64,000 bases of DNA from NCBI GenBank assembly GCA_938743325.2, contig OW568864.1:992001-1056000 (forward strand), written 5' to 3'. Origin of the DNA: Pycnococcus provasolii (Eukaryota > Chlorophyta > Pseudoscourfieldiophyceae > Pseudoscourfieldiales > Pycnococcaceae). Made by a program: the position numbers and the translations under genes. Below are positions 53,679 to 62,539 of this stretch, in pieces. Every line of letters starts with the position of its first letter. Position 1 is the stretch's first letter. The notes below the pieces were generated by a model. The model worked only from the letters and a program-made list of their open reading frames with translations, was not told the origin of the DNA and did not search any database.

Positions 53679-55068
53679 GATGATGGCTGTGGCGAGAGGA
53701 GGAGGGCAACGGAATGAAAAAGAAAAAGAAAAGGCTTTTATGTCCCAATAATGTCCGCACAGTTCCCACGCTCACACGCCTCCCCCGAGGCCGCGCGGCG
53801 CGAAGCACCGAGTGCGAACACCTTTTTCCTTTGGGTCGGTCAAAGTTGTTTCGTGATGTTGTGTTGTGTCAATTGCAATTGACACAGCCACACACACACA
53901 CAGACAGAAGAAGTTTTGCCTCAAGCAGTAGTGATTGATCCCCCACAAAGAAGAAGACAAAGAACAAGATGAAAAGATGGCAAAGATGGAGATAGATGAC
54001 AGGAAAGTGGAGGAAAGGGTACGGGGTGGGAATGGAAATGGAGGCAGGTGCGAATACCAAAGGGAGCAGTCGGTGACGCAGATGCCGAAGAGGGGTACAC
54101 ACCCTGAGCCTGAGGGAATACTGTAAATGAGGGCAGTGCAATGGCCGCAGGGTCCGGTAGACCGGGTCCAGGCAGCAGGGCCGGGTCTGAGAGCACCGAG
54201 AAGAAGGACAGAATTCGGTTCGGCCCCTTCTTCCCCTCAGCTGTTCTCGTCCCAACGTTTCTTCCTTCCCGAAGCCGAGGAGGGGAGAAGACCGGGCTGC
54301 ACTGAGGTTGGGGGGCAACAAAGAACTCGTCAAAGAAAGAGGGGAAAGAAACTCCTCTCGCTCTCGTTTAGTTAAGTCGTGCTGTCGTGGATTTTCCCCT
54401 CTTTTTCCCCTCTTTTTTCTCTCTTTCGGCTCTGTCAGACTAAGAACTACCAATACGATCTCGCGTCGTATTCAGACGCTGTCAGTCTGTCCAGGTGGCA
54501 GGGGTTTTTGGGTTGGTTGCCCCTGTGCTTGGTTTTAGGTGGTTCCTTCCGCCCATCCCTCTCCTCCTCTCTCTCCACCTGGTTGTTGACGCGTCAAACA
54601 GTCCAGTTACTACCTCTTCTGGTCAAGGTTGAGGGAGGAGAACTCCATGCGTCACTCACTCCAAGCGGCGACGCGCTTCGATATCGAGTTATTTTCCTAC
54701 CGTTTGGACGCGAATTTACACACTTGAAAAAAACGTCGGAATTGCTGCAGACGCCTTAACGACGTTGCACCGTACCGCGAGATCCAGACACATCGCTCCA
54801 TTGTCTACGCAACAAAATGCACTTCTAGAAATCAACGAAATCTCAATCAATTTCCAGAAAACCCACCATCCAGAACAAAGAAGCTTCTCAGCGAAGTCTC
54901 TCGTAACCAAAGCATCCGACACGTCACGGATTCGGAGGGAATCTAAACCAGGCTGTCTATCTCAGGGGATACAGTCGAGTGGTCCAAGTTAGGTCCGAGC
55001 GCGACCGGGATCCCGAAACTCCCCCCGACTAAAAAATGGAATGGTTCTACAGCGGGTCCCCGTAACCC
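53679..55068. other. Long intergenic region
   Basis: About 1.4 kb with low-complexity patches (AGAAAAAGAAAAAG near 53716, CACACA near 53889, GGAAAGGGTACGGGG near 54010, CTCTTTTTCCCC near 54400). The longest open frames here are compositional. From about 54640 the base composition is more even and could hold a short unrecognised exon, but I find nothing to support one. Confidence 0.4.
53866..53885. repeat. 20-bp perfect palindrome
   Basis: GTGTCAATTGCAATTGACAC upstream of the PI4K gene. It could be a site for a dimeric DNA-binding protein. Confidence 0.8.
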
Positions 55069-55160
55069 GAATGGCACCGGTGAATGGGCTGAATGGTGAA
55101 AGTGAATGGTGTGAATGGACGACCGTTGGACAAACTAATGTTACTGAATAAGGGATCTCA
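55069..55160 (-). repeat. 3'-end element, copy E (contains the stop codon of PIF1)
   Basis: On the minus strand it starts at the TGA stop of the PIF1 gene: TGAGATCCCTTATTCAG, TTTGTCCAACGGTCGTCC, then five CATTCA-like words and CCGGTGCCATTC. It is the fullest copy and shares CATTCAGCCCATTCACCGG with copy D. It is the only copy not located between convergent genes. Confidence 0.88.
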
Positions 55161-57722
55161 GTTCTCGTATTTTTTCTCCCAGCTGCTGAACGTGCTGTTC
55201 ATGCGATACAGCTCAAGCCACTCGCGGCGGGCATCAGGTGCCACGAGCGGCGCCCACCACAGAGGACATTCGCGCGCCAAAAATGCGTCCGTCGTCTTGG
55301 TGTCAACGGCGAGGTGAAATTTCGACGCGAGCAGGTTGCTGCGCACGGAGCTTGGGCTGTAGTTTCGAACCTCGAGACCCTTCGTCTCTCTCGCGCGGCT
55401 CAGCGCAACGTAAGCCTGGCCTTGCTCGAAGCACCCTCGGAGGTCCACAGTGACGCGATCGAGGCTCTGGCCCTGCGCCTTGTGAACCGTAAGAGCCCAC
55501 GCGAGGCGAAGTGGCACCTGCTTGCGCTTTGCAATGCCGACGAGGTACAGCTCCACCTCGAACGTCTCCGGATGCACGCATTTTATCCGTCCGTTGGCAA
55601 ATTGAACCACGGGGTACTCGCACGCCGCCTCCCTCTTCTCCTCCGCCTCCTTCTTCTTCAGCAACGCTAGCTTCTCCCAAGCCGCGCCAGAGCCTGCTAC
55701 AGCGGTGGTGGAATCTACTAGATCTTCGCCACGTGCCATTTTGAAGTCCTCGGGCGATACGTCGAAGAGTGCGGCTTCCAGCTTTGTCGGCGTTGACTCA
55801 TCAACCGCCGCCGCCGCCGCCGCCGCTCCCTTTTCCGATTTCACTTCCCCCGGCGTCTGCATTCCCATTCCGAGCCGAGCATTCCACTCAGAAATGCTCG
55901 AGGCAAACCCAATCACAACGCCACGACTGCCGTTGACGAGCTTCATATGTGGGGGCACGAACATACCGTCGTCGTCGTCGTCGTCGTCGCCGACGCCGTC
56001 GTTCTTACCCATGCGAATTTCTGGGCCACCACTCGCATTTCCCATGGCCTCGTTCTTCGTGAGCATCACCTGCGCGCCAACTCGCATCTCCACCTTTGCC
56101 GGCGCGCGCACGGACATGTCCCCGTCAAGAACCTGCCGCAGGCGCTCACGAGCCCGAGAATCTTGGTGGTCCGTGGGTGACACCTCGTCTGCCGCCTCGT
56201 AAATGTGCTCCGTGCTCGCATCAAGTGCGCGCAGGTTGCTCGTGTTCTCGTCGTCAACTTGGCGATTCATGCAGTAAAGCACCGTCGGCTTGATCCCGTT
56301 CTCCTCGTCCAGCGTGCGGACGACACGATTCAGCAGATTATGGACGTCGCGGTGATTGCCCTCGCCATTGCGCAGCTGGCTCAGAGCAAGCACAAAACCA
56401 TGCTCCTTTTGTCGGAATATCCTCTTCAGCAGCACGGTCTCGAACTTCGCCTCGCGCCAGCACGCTGTCTGGAACGCAAACTTGCCGGAAAGCTCCGTCA
56501 TCTCAAACGGGGTGTTTTGCATGGCATCGCTGTCCCTGCTATCCCGCCGCGCCGCCTGTCCGTTCACGAGGTTTGATACCGTTGCCGGTGGAGCGGACTT
56601 CACGCTGAACGAGCGGCGCGCCGTAATGGGCGGCAGCTGCGCAAAGTCGCCGCAGAAGATGAGCTGAATGCCTCCAAACGGCGCGTTGGGATTCTTGCGA
56701 ATGCTGCGAACCACGGAGTCGAGCCAGTCTAGGTAGTTGGCGGCAACCATTCCAATCTCATCAATAACGAGCGCTTGCAGCTTCAACCACTTCTTCGCTG
56801 GCACGTGCCCTCGGCATTTCTGGAAATCCTTCACCACGGTTGGAACGCCCGCTCCAGCTAGGCTGTGCAGCGTCTGGCCACCCACGTTGACAGCCGCGAC
56901 GCCCGTGGGTGCGCACACCGCGACGTGATCGTGTCCGTAACGACGCTTCAGGTCTTCTACCACACTTCGTAGCACGACGGACTTTCCCGTGCCCGCGACA
57001 CCGGTGAAGAAAACGTTGCGCCCAGCGCGGCACGCCTCGAGCACGCCGAGCTGCGTCTCGTCAAGCTGCACGTCCACTTCCGCCGTTCGCGACGGCAGGC
57101 TGCCGGCGCCAGCGGCACCGCTTTTGTGTGTTTGCGAGCGATTATGCAGCGACGCCGACGCACTCAAACCCGCGCGCACGTGGCGGTGGCTCACCTGAAA
57201 GTCCGCGCGAGACAGCAGAGTCGGCTTCGCCGCCATCCCAACCGCCACGGACGATGGTGCAGCAGCAGCATACCCAGCTTGCCGCGCGTTCTTAATATCC
57301 TGTAACTTTTGCTTACGCCACACCGGGTCCGCCCAGTTCTGCTTCTGCCCTTGCCTTGGAGCTGGCGTCGGCGTCGGCGAGCTGGTCAAGTCGATCACTT
57401 GCATCGTTTTCGCTGGTTGGTGTGGTAGCTGTGCAGCAGCACTGTTCTCCTCCGTGCGTCGCCGTTGTGTTGCGGCTGGTGGAGGTTCGCTCTCCTCGAT
57501 GCCGTCGTCGAGGCAGATGACGGCGTGTTCGTTCGCGTGCTGCTCCTTCGTTTCGCCGAGCCACCACTGCGCTTCCATTTTTGTCGCAAATCCCTTGAAT
57601 TTGGAGTCGGAGAATCCCTTCACGCTCGCTTCGCAGTCGGTCCAGTTATCGAATATTCCTTTTGTGCGTCCGCATGCGACTGCGTAGAAGGCGGGCGCCT
57701 TGCGCTTCGTGCCACCCGCCAT
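55158..57722 (-). CDS. PIF1: PIF1 helicase with N-terminal RNase H1-type hybrid-binding domain
   Basis: 854 residues from the ATG ending at 57722 (MAGGTKRKAPAFYAVACG). Residues 11-57 (FYAVACGRTKGIFDNWTDCE, KGFSDSKFKGFATKMEAQWW) form the small RNA:DNA-hybrid-binding module of RNase H1, also found in caulimovirus P6. After a Pro/Gln-rich linker comes an SF1B PIF1 core: Walker A FTGVAGTGKSVVLRSVVEDL (about 237-245), LVIDEIGMVAANYLDWLDSV, IFCGDFAQLPPITARR (motif III), then RVPLRLAWALTVHKAQGQSL and GQAYVALSRARETKGLEV at motifs V-VI. PIF1 enzymes unwind G-quadruplexes and RNA:DNA hybrids, so the domain pair is functionally logical. An insert with Asp runs and one with poly-Ala interrupts the second core domain. 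The stop codon lies in a 3'-end repeat. Confidence 0.9.
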   Translation of the reverse strand: MAGGTKRKAPAFYAVACGRTKGIFDNWTDCEASVKGFSDSKFKGFATKMEAQWWLGETKEQHANEHAVICLDDGIEESEPPPAATQRRRTEENSAAAQLPHQPAKTMQVIDLTSSPTPTPAPRQGQKQNWADPVWRKQKLQDIKNARQAGYAAAAPSSVAVGMAAKPTLLSRADFQVSHRHVRAGLSASASLHNRSQTHKSGAAGAGSLPSRTAEVDVQLDETQLGVLEACRAGRNVFFTGVAGTGKSVVLRSVVEDLKRRYGHDHVAVCAPTGVAAVNVGGQTLHSLAGAGVPTVVKDFQKCRGHVPAKKWLKLQALVIDEIGMVAANYLDWLDSVVRSIRKNPNAPFGGIQLIFCGDFAQLPPITARRSFSVKSAPPATVSNLVNGQAARRDSRDSDAMQNTPFEMTELSGKFAFQTACWREAKFETVLLKRIFRQKEHGFVLALSQLRNGEGNHRDVHNLLNRVVRTLDEENGIKPTVLYCMNRQVDDENTSNLRALDASTEHIYEAADEVSPTDHQDSRARERLRQVLDGDMSVRAPAKVEMRVGAQVMLTKNEAMGNASGGPEIRMGKNDGVGDDDDDDDGMFVPPHMKLVNGSRGVVIGFASSISEWNARLGMGMQTPGEVKSEKGAAAAAAAVDESTPTKLEAALFDVSPEDFKMARGEDLVDSTTAVAGSGAAWEKLALLKKKEAEEKREAACEYPVVQFANGRIKCVHPETFEVELYLVGIAKRKQVPLRLAWALTVHKAQGQSLDRVTVDLRGCFEQGQAYVALSRARETKGLEVRNYSPSSVRSNLLASKFHLAVDTKTTDAFLARECPLWWAPLVAPDARREWLELYRMNSTFSSWEKKYEN

Positions 57723-58118
57723 GAACACGCACCAAGACGCCAAAGTAACCCTCCTAACCCCGCCAAAATAAGACGACACGGCACTAATAATCCTGACGAT
57801 TCAAAAATGGAAAGGGAAGACGACAAGGATGCGCGAAGCAGGCGGCAAAGCAGGGCGAGCAGGGGGAGGGGGGGGGGGATCCCAAACGAGCGAGAAGGGA
57901 AGAAAACCCCCAATCCATTCCATTCCATTCAAGAGAGGGATCCCCAACCAGGGAGGGACCACCTAAGGTAGGGAGGGGCCAGTTCACCCGTTAGCCCGTT
58001 GGGTTTTATCGTAGACTTTTAGGGTTCTCCCTCCCTCCCTCCCCAACGCCTCTTCAGCATCTTCTGCTTTGTTTTTTGTTCTTCTCCATTTTCAAGTTTC
58101 CGGGTCGCGTTTTTAACC
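57723..58118. other. Divergent promoter region, PIF1 / NUP98
   Basis: 396 bp between two start codons, with a GGGGGAGGGGGGG tract (57858-57880), CATTCCATTCCATTC (57915-57929) and CCTCCCTCCCTCCC (58026-58041). No gene is supported. Confidence 0.5.
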
Positions 58119-60977
58119 ATGGCGTTCCCGGGAGCGAGCGCGTTCGGCGCGCCGAGCCCCAACCCGTTCGGCGCAGCAGCCAGCCCGTTCGGGGCACCCG
58201 CGCAGCAGCAACCCGCATCGCCGTTCGGCGCACCCGCGCAGCAGCAACCCGCATCGCCGTTCGGGGCACCCGCGCAGCAGCAGCAGCAGCAGCAGCAGCA
58301 GCCCTTCGGTGGCGGCGCAGGCCCTTTCGGCGCGCCCGCGCAGCAGCCAGCAGCCTCGCCGTTTGGTGCACCGGCTGCAAGCCCGTTCGGCGCGCCAGCT
58401 GGAGGAGCACCCGCGACGCCTGGTGCGTTCGGCGCGCCAGCCGGAGGTGGCATGTTTGGTGGAATCGCGCCAACCACCTCCGCGGCACAGCCGGCGTCGC
58501 CGTTCGGAGCCGCCCCGGGTGCCACCACCGCGTTTGGGGCGCCAGGTGCGCAGCCTGGGGCGAACGCCTTCGCAGGCTTCGGTGCCACGGGATCTGCGCA
58601 GGCCGGCAGCCCGTTCGGAGCTGCCCAAACGCCCAATCCCAACGTCTTTGGCGGTGCTCAGCCGCAACTCGGTGCAGCCGCCGGCCCCGCCGCGCCGGCG
58701 GGCAGCGGCTCTCGTGCGGTCCCGTACCAGCCAACAACCGAGACGGAGAGCAGCCAGCAGGGAGCACAGAGCACGTGCAAGCTGCACCACATCTCCGCCA
58801 TGAACCCTACTTACTCGAGGATGAGCCAGGAGGAGCTGCGTTACGAGGACTACAAGGCGGGTTGCCGAGGAGGTTCCGGTCAGCACCAGGGTGTGGCTGG
58901 TGCGGCACCTGCCATGGGGGCGTTTGGCCAGCCAGCGGCGCAGCCAACCACCTCCCCGTTTGGTCAGCCGGCGGCACAGCCAACCGCCTCCCCGTTTGGT
59001 CAGCCGGCGGCACAGCCAGCAGCCGGTGGGCTCTTCGGACAGCCGGCGGCCGCTTCCACCTCGCCATTTGGCCAACCCCAGGTGGCGGCGCAGCCAGCCG
59101 GCGGGCTCTTCGGACAGCCGCAGGCTGGCGCGCAGGCGCGGCCGGCGAATCCGTTCGGACAGCCGGCGGCGCAGCCTGCCGCCTCTCCGTTTGGTCAGCC
59201 GGCGGCCACTTCCACCTCACCGTTTGGGCAGCCTGCTGCGAACCCGTTCGGCGCGCCAGCTCCTGCCGGCGGCGCAAACCCGTTCGGCGCGCCAGCCACG
59301 TCGTCGCCGTTCGGGGCGGCGGCACCGCCCGCCACGCCGGGATCGAATCCATTCGGCGCTCCAGGCGGTGCTGCCGGCGGTGGCCTGTTTGGCGGTGGTG
59401 CGGCACAGCCAGCAGCTGGCTCCAACCCGTTTGCGGCACAGCAGCCGGCGCAAGCTGCGCCAGGTGGGTTATTTGGAGGTGTCTCTGCTGCGCCCACACA
59501 GAACCTGTTTGGTGGCATGCAGGCACCGGCGACGCAGCCGGCTGGTGGGCTCTTCGGTGCACAGGCTCCCGCGCAGCAACCGGCAGCAGGCGGACTCTTC
59601 GGCGCGCCCACGCCGGCGCCCACCACATCGCCAGGTGCCGGTCCTTTCGGGACAACCGCGGCAGTATCGAGCGGTCCTTTCGCCACGCCGGCGACCAGTG
59701 CGCCGTTGTTCGGAGGTGCAGGTGCCGCCGCACCCGCCACCGGCGGTCTTTTCGGTGCGAGCACGCCCGCACTCGGCGGGGCGGCAGGCGGTGGCCTGTT
59801 CGGTGGCCTTCAGCAACCCGCACAGCCAGCTGGGGGAGCCTTTGGCAGCGCACTAGCTCAGCCAGCGCCTGCTGGTGGTCTTTTCGGGGCTGCACAGCCA
59901 GCTGGCGGCGGCTTGTTCGGAGGTACCGCCGCACCCGTCGGCGGCAGCCTTTTCGCACAACCCGCAAGCGCACCCGCCGCCCTCCCACCGGTGGTGACAC
60001 CGACTGTGAGCAGCTCGCCGTACGGGAATATGCCCCCACCCCTCAAGCTCGAGGAGCCGGGGGGAATAGCGGGACTCGGCCCGGCCCCAGCACCAACGCC
60101 ACCGCCACCGTCGACGCCCGGGAATCTGGTCAGTGTGCAGCTGACGCCTGGCATATCCGCCTCGGCGCACCTTCACGCGCTCCGTGGCGCCGGCGCCACG
60201 TCCACGGAAATTTCCTCGGCTGACGCCGTGGGTGGCTCAGGCCCAATTCCGAGCCGCCCGGATCCGCGCGCGCTGCTGCTACGCACGACGGCGCTGCCTC
60301 CGGAGGAGGAAGAGGAGGAGGAGGATCGAGTTGGGGGAGAGGCTGCGGAGGAGGCGAGGGAGAGGATGAGAGGTGGAGTTAGCGGTACGGCGTCGCTTGC
60401 CCCTGCAACCACGCCGTCACCACCCCACGCGTCGGCGGCCAAGATCACACAGTCGACTGTGCCCGAGTCCGACGCGGGATCGGCTGGGCTGAATGAGCTG
60501 GCGGAGGGCGACCTGGACAAATACCTGCCGGTGATCACGGACAGTCACTACTATACCGTGCCGTCCATGGACGAGCTCGTGCGTCGGCTTCGCGAGCACG
60601 GCCCGTCGGCATTAAAGCGCGTGGATAATTTTGCGTTTGGGAGGCACGACTACGGCGAGGTGCGTTTCGATGGCTCGGTGGACGTCACCGGCCTTCGTCT
60701 GCAGGAGCTTGTGAAATTCGAGCGAAAGGGCGAGGTGATTGGCTACCCCGACGGAACGAGACGCCCGAGATTTGGCGAGGGTCTTCACCGCTCGGCAACG
60801 GTGGAGCTGCTCGGCGTGTTTAAGCTTGACAAGGCGACTCGCCAGCCTGTGAAGGATGCGGCTGCGATCAGCAAGTTTGAGTCCAAGCTCAGAGCTTCGA
60901 TTCGGAAGGAGCGCGGCGAGTTCATCGGCTACGACCCGCGCGAAGGTCGCTGGACGTTCCGCGTGAAGGCTTTTTAA
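58119..60977 (+). CDS. NUP98: NUP98-type FG nucleoporin ending at the autoproteolysis site
   Basis: Scaffold-bound FG nucleoporin that forms the permeability barrier and binds mRNA export factors. 952 residues from ATG 58119. About 600 residues are Ala/Pro/Gln-rich FG repeats (SPFGAPA, GGLFGQPAA, many GLFG and PFG). A GLEBS motif for RAE1/GLE2 (about 208-248, CKLHHISAMNPTYSRMSQEE, LRYEDYKAG) lies after the first FG block. The C-terminal autoproteolytic domain spans about 785-952: DLDKYLPVITDSHYYTVPSM, NFAFGRHDYGEVRFDGSVDV, GLHRSATVELLGVFKLDKAT and FIGYDPREGRWTFRVKAF followed directly by TAA. In NUP98 the chain is cut after HF; here the protein simply ends at that Phe and the preceding His is Ala. 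Confidence 0.93.
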   Translation: MAFPGASAFGAPSPNPFGAAASPFGAPAQQQPASPFGAPAQQQPASPFGAPAQQQQQQQQQPFGGGAGPFGAPAQQPAASPFGAPAASPFGAPAGGAPATPGAFGAPAGGGMFGGIAPTTSAAQPASPFGAAPGATTAFGAPGAQPGANAFAGFGATGSAQAGSPFGAAQTPNPNVFGGAQPQLGAAAGPAAPAGSGSRAVPYQPTTETESSQQGAQSTCKLHHISAMNPTYSRMSQEELRYEDYKAGCRGGSGQHQGVAGAAPAMGAFGQPAAQPTTSPFGQPAAQPTASPFGQPAAQPAAGGLFGQPAAASTSPFGQPQVAAQPAGGLFGQPQAGAQARPANPFGQPAAQPAASPFGQPAATSTSPFGQPAANPFGAPAPAGGANPFGAPATSSPFGAAAPPATPGSNPFGAPGGAAGGGLFGGGAAQPAAGSNPFAAQQPAQAAPGGLFGGVSAAPTQNLFGGMQAPATQPAGGLFGAQAPAQQPAAGGLFGAPTPAPTTSPGAGPFGTTAAVSSGPFATPATSAPLFGGAGAAAPATGGLFGASTPALGGAAGGGLFGGLQQPAQPAGGAFGSALAQPAPAGGLFGAAQPAGGGLFGGTAAPVGGSLFAQPASAPAALPPVVTPTVSSSPYGNMPPPLKLEEPGGIAGLGPAPAPTPPPPSTPGNLVSVQLTPGISASAHLHALRGAGATSTEISSADAVGGSGPIPSRPDPRALLLRTTALPPEEEEEEEDRVGGEAAEEARERMRGGVSGTASLAPATTPSPPHASAAKITQSTVPESDAGSAGLNELAEGDLDKYLPVITDSHYYTVPSMDELVRRLREHGPSALKRVDNFAFGRHDYGEVRFDGSVDVTGLRLQELVKFERKGEVIGYPDGTRRPRFGEGLHRSATVELLGVFKLDKATRQPVKDAAAISKFESKLRASIRKERGEFIGYDPREGRWTFRVKAF

Positions 60978-61308
60978 CAGTAACAAAAAAACTATTTGGT
61001 AGTACTACATACCGTATCTCCATCCTACGATAGTTGGGCTAAGATAGAAATGCCGATTAGGGTTGGGGTTAAGTGCCCTTTCCCCGGCTGCCCGGCAGCC
61101 TGGGAGAGAGAGACCTCAAGGCCGTCTTAGGAATAGGCCCCGGACGGGCGTTACCCGTCCCGTCAACCTGTCCCGTCACCCGTCCCCTTTTTCCGTCTCC
61201 CCATAGCGTGCTCCGCCTTAAGCCGTCTCTCACTCTCCAACCAACAGGTGTGGTTTAACCAAACTTAACTTAAAACTTAAAACTTTTTGTGCGGCTTTTA
61301 GTACTCCC
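60978..61308. other. Intergenic region between NUP98 and hot-dog gene
   Basis: 331 bp with a TTAGGGTTGGGGTT string (61057-61070) and repeated CCCGTCxxCC words (61150-61190). No gene is supported. Confidence 0.45.
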
Positions 61309-62358
61309 ATGTCCGTCCTGCCCCCCAGCCTGTATACCCCCTCCACGCTCGACAGCCGCGGCCGGCGCCTCTCGCCCGTGTACGACGCATACAGGATAGC
61401 CGAGCAGCTGAACGTGCCCGTCGAAGGACTCGCCGGCTCTGGCGCGTCAAGTGACAACCTCGTCGAAGACGGGGTCGACCCGAGATTTCCTAACGCCAAG
61501 CTCCCGCCCATCGCAATCGGAACGGAGCTGACAGTCACGCACAAGGTGGCGTCGGAGGACCTCGCCGCGTCGGCGCGATCAGGTGGTGTGGTCGCAATGT
61601 CCACCTCAAGGCTGCTCGAGGTGATTGAGAGCGCGTGCGTTGACTGCGTCAAACCTTTCGTCGAGGCGGGATTTATCACCATCGGCTCGTGCGTGCAGAT
61701 ACGGCACACCACGCCTGTGCCAGAAGGGTGCGTCATACAGGTGAAAGTCGTGCTGTCTCAAAAGTTGCGCCGTGCTCTCACCTTCGACGTAAGGGTGGTA
61801 TTCGCCACCAACCCTGGAAACGTCGTCGCGAAAGGCTTCCACCAGCGCAGTTACCTGAAGCTCTCGGAAATCGAGGAAAAGCTGGTGCAAAAAGACAAGG
61901 AGCGTCGCGTGCTCGCGCCAGGTCTCGAGGGAATGGCCGTTCACTACATCGGGCCTGCCAACACCGTCGGTGTTGGGCAAGGCGCGCGCGAGGCCAGCCT
62001 CGTCTCATCTGCAGTCACCACGTCCACGCTCATGAAGTGGTGCGAGGAGGCATGCATCAACGCGCTGGAGGAAGTGCTTCCTCCAGGCCAAACGTCCGTG
62101 GGTGGCTCCATGCTCATCACGCACCAAGCAGCCGCCTTGCAGGGCATGGTCATCGAGTGCAAGGCGAAGCTCTCGACGATGGATAAGCGCAAGCTCACGT
62201 TCGAGGTCTGGGCTAACGATCGGTCAGAACTTGTCGCCAAGGCTACGCACGTGCGTTTCCTTGTGCTGAAGGAGGACTTCGAGCGCCATGCACAGGCGTC
62301 GCTTGTCGAGCAGGCGAGCAACGCGGAGGAGCTCGCGGAGCTCGCCTCGGTCGTGTGA
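61309..62358 (+). CDS. Tandem hot-dog protein, fluoroacetyl-CoA-thioesterase-like
   Basis: 349 residues from ATG 61309 (MSVLPPSLYTPSTLDSRG). Two hot-dog units can be seen. Unit 1 (about 70-190): IGTELTVTHKVASEDLAASA, STSRLLEVIESACVDCVKPF, GSCVQIRHTTPVPEGCVIQV. Unit 2 (about 210-335): GAREASLVSSAVTTSTLMKW, CEEACINALEEVLPPGQTSV, ITHQAAALQGMVIECKAKL. The pattern of a helix with E(A/S)AC followed by PxGxTSVGxxxxIxHxxxxxxGxxI is that of the FlK thioesterase-like family, in which Thr, Glu and His form the active site; Glu and His are present in both units and Ser/Thr varies. The substrate is unknown. Normally such proteins dimerise from single units; here the dimer is encoded in one chain. Confidence 0.7.
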   Translation: MSVLPPSLYTPSTLDSRGRRLSPVYDAYRIAEQLNVPVEGLAGSGASSDNLVEDGVDPRFPNAKLPPIAIGTELTVTHKVASEDLAASARSGGVVAMSTSRLLEVIESACVDCVKPFVEAGFITIGSCVQIRHTTPVPEGCVIQVKVVLSQKLRRALTFDVRVVFATNPGNVVAKGFHQRSYLKLSEIEEKLVQKDKERRVLAPGLEGMAVHYIGPANTVGVGQGAREASLVSSAVTTSTLMKWCEEACINALEEVLPPGQTSVGGSMLITHQAAALQGMVIECKAKLSTMDKRKLTFEVWANDRSELVAKATHVRFLVLKEDFERHAQASLVEQASNAEELAELASVV

Positions 62359-62539
62359 AGGAGAGTAAAACCGTATGTAAAACGTCTTGTATGTTTCCGC
62401 TAACGACTTGAAAGCGCGCAAAGTGGAAGGGTTGTCGGTTCGGTAAGTTAGTGATTTACAAAAATGGATTTGTTTCGCTTTTCAGCTTACAGTATGTACA
62501 TAATTGTCGGAAACTCGGAAAAAGAAATGTTCGGTCGCA

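Noticed and set aside
53869-54453. 194-residue minus-strand ORF in the PI4K-PIF1 gap
   Set aside because: Low-complexity Leu/Phe/Pro/Arg-rich translation of pyrimidine-rich DNA, no motif.
58113-59075. 320-residue minus-strand ORF opposite NUP98
   Set aside because: Produced by the periodic FG-repeat codons; no recognisable domain.
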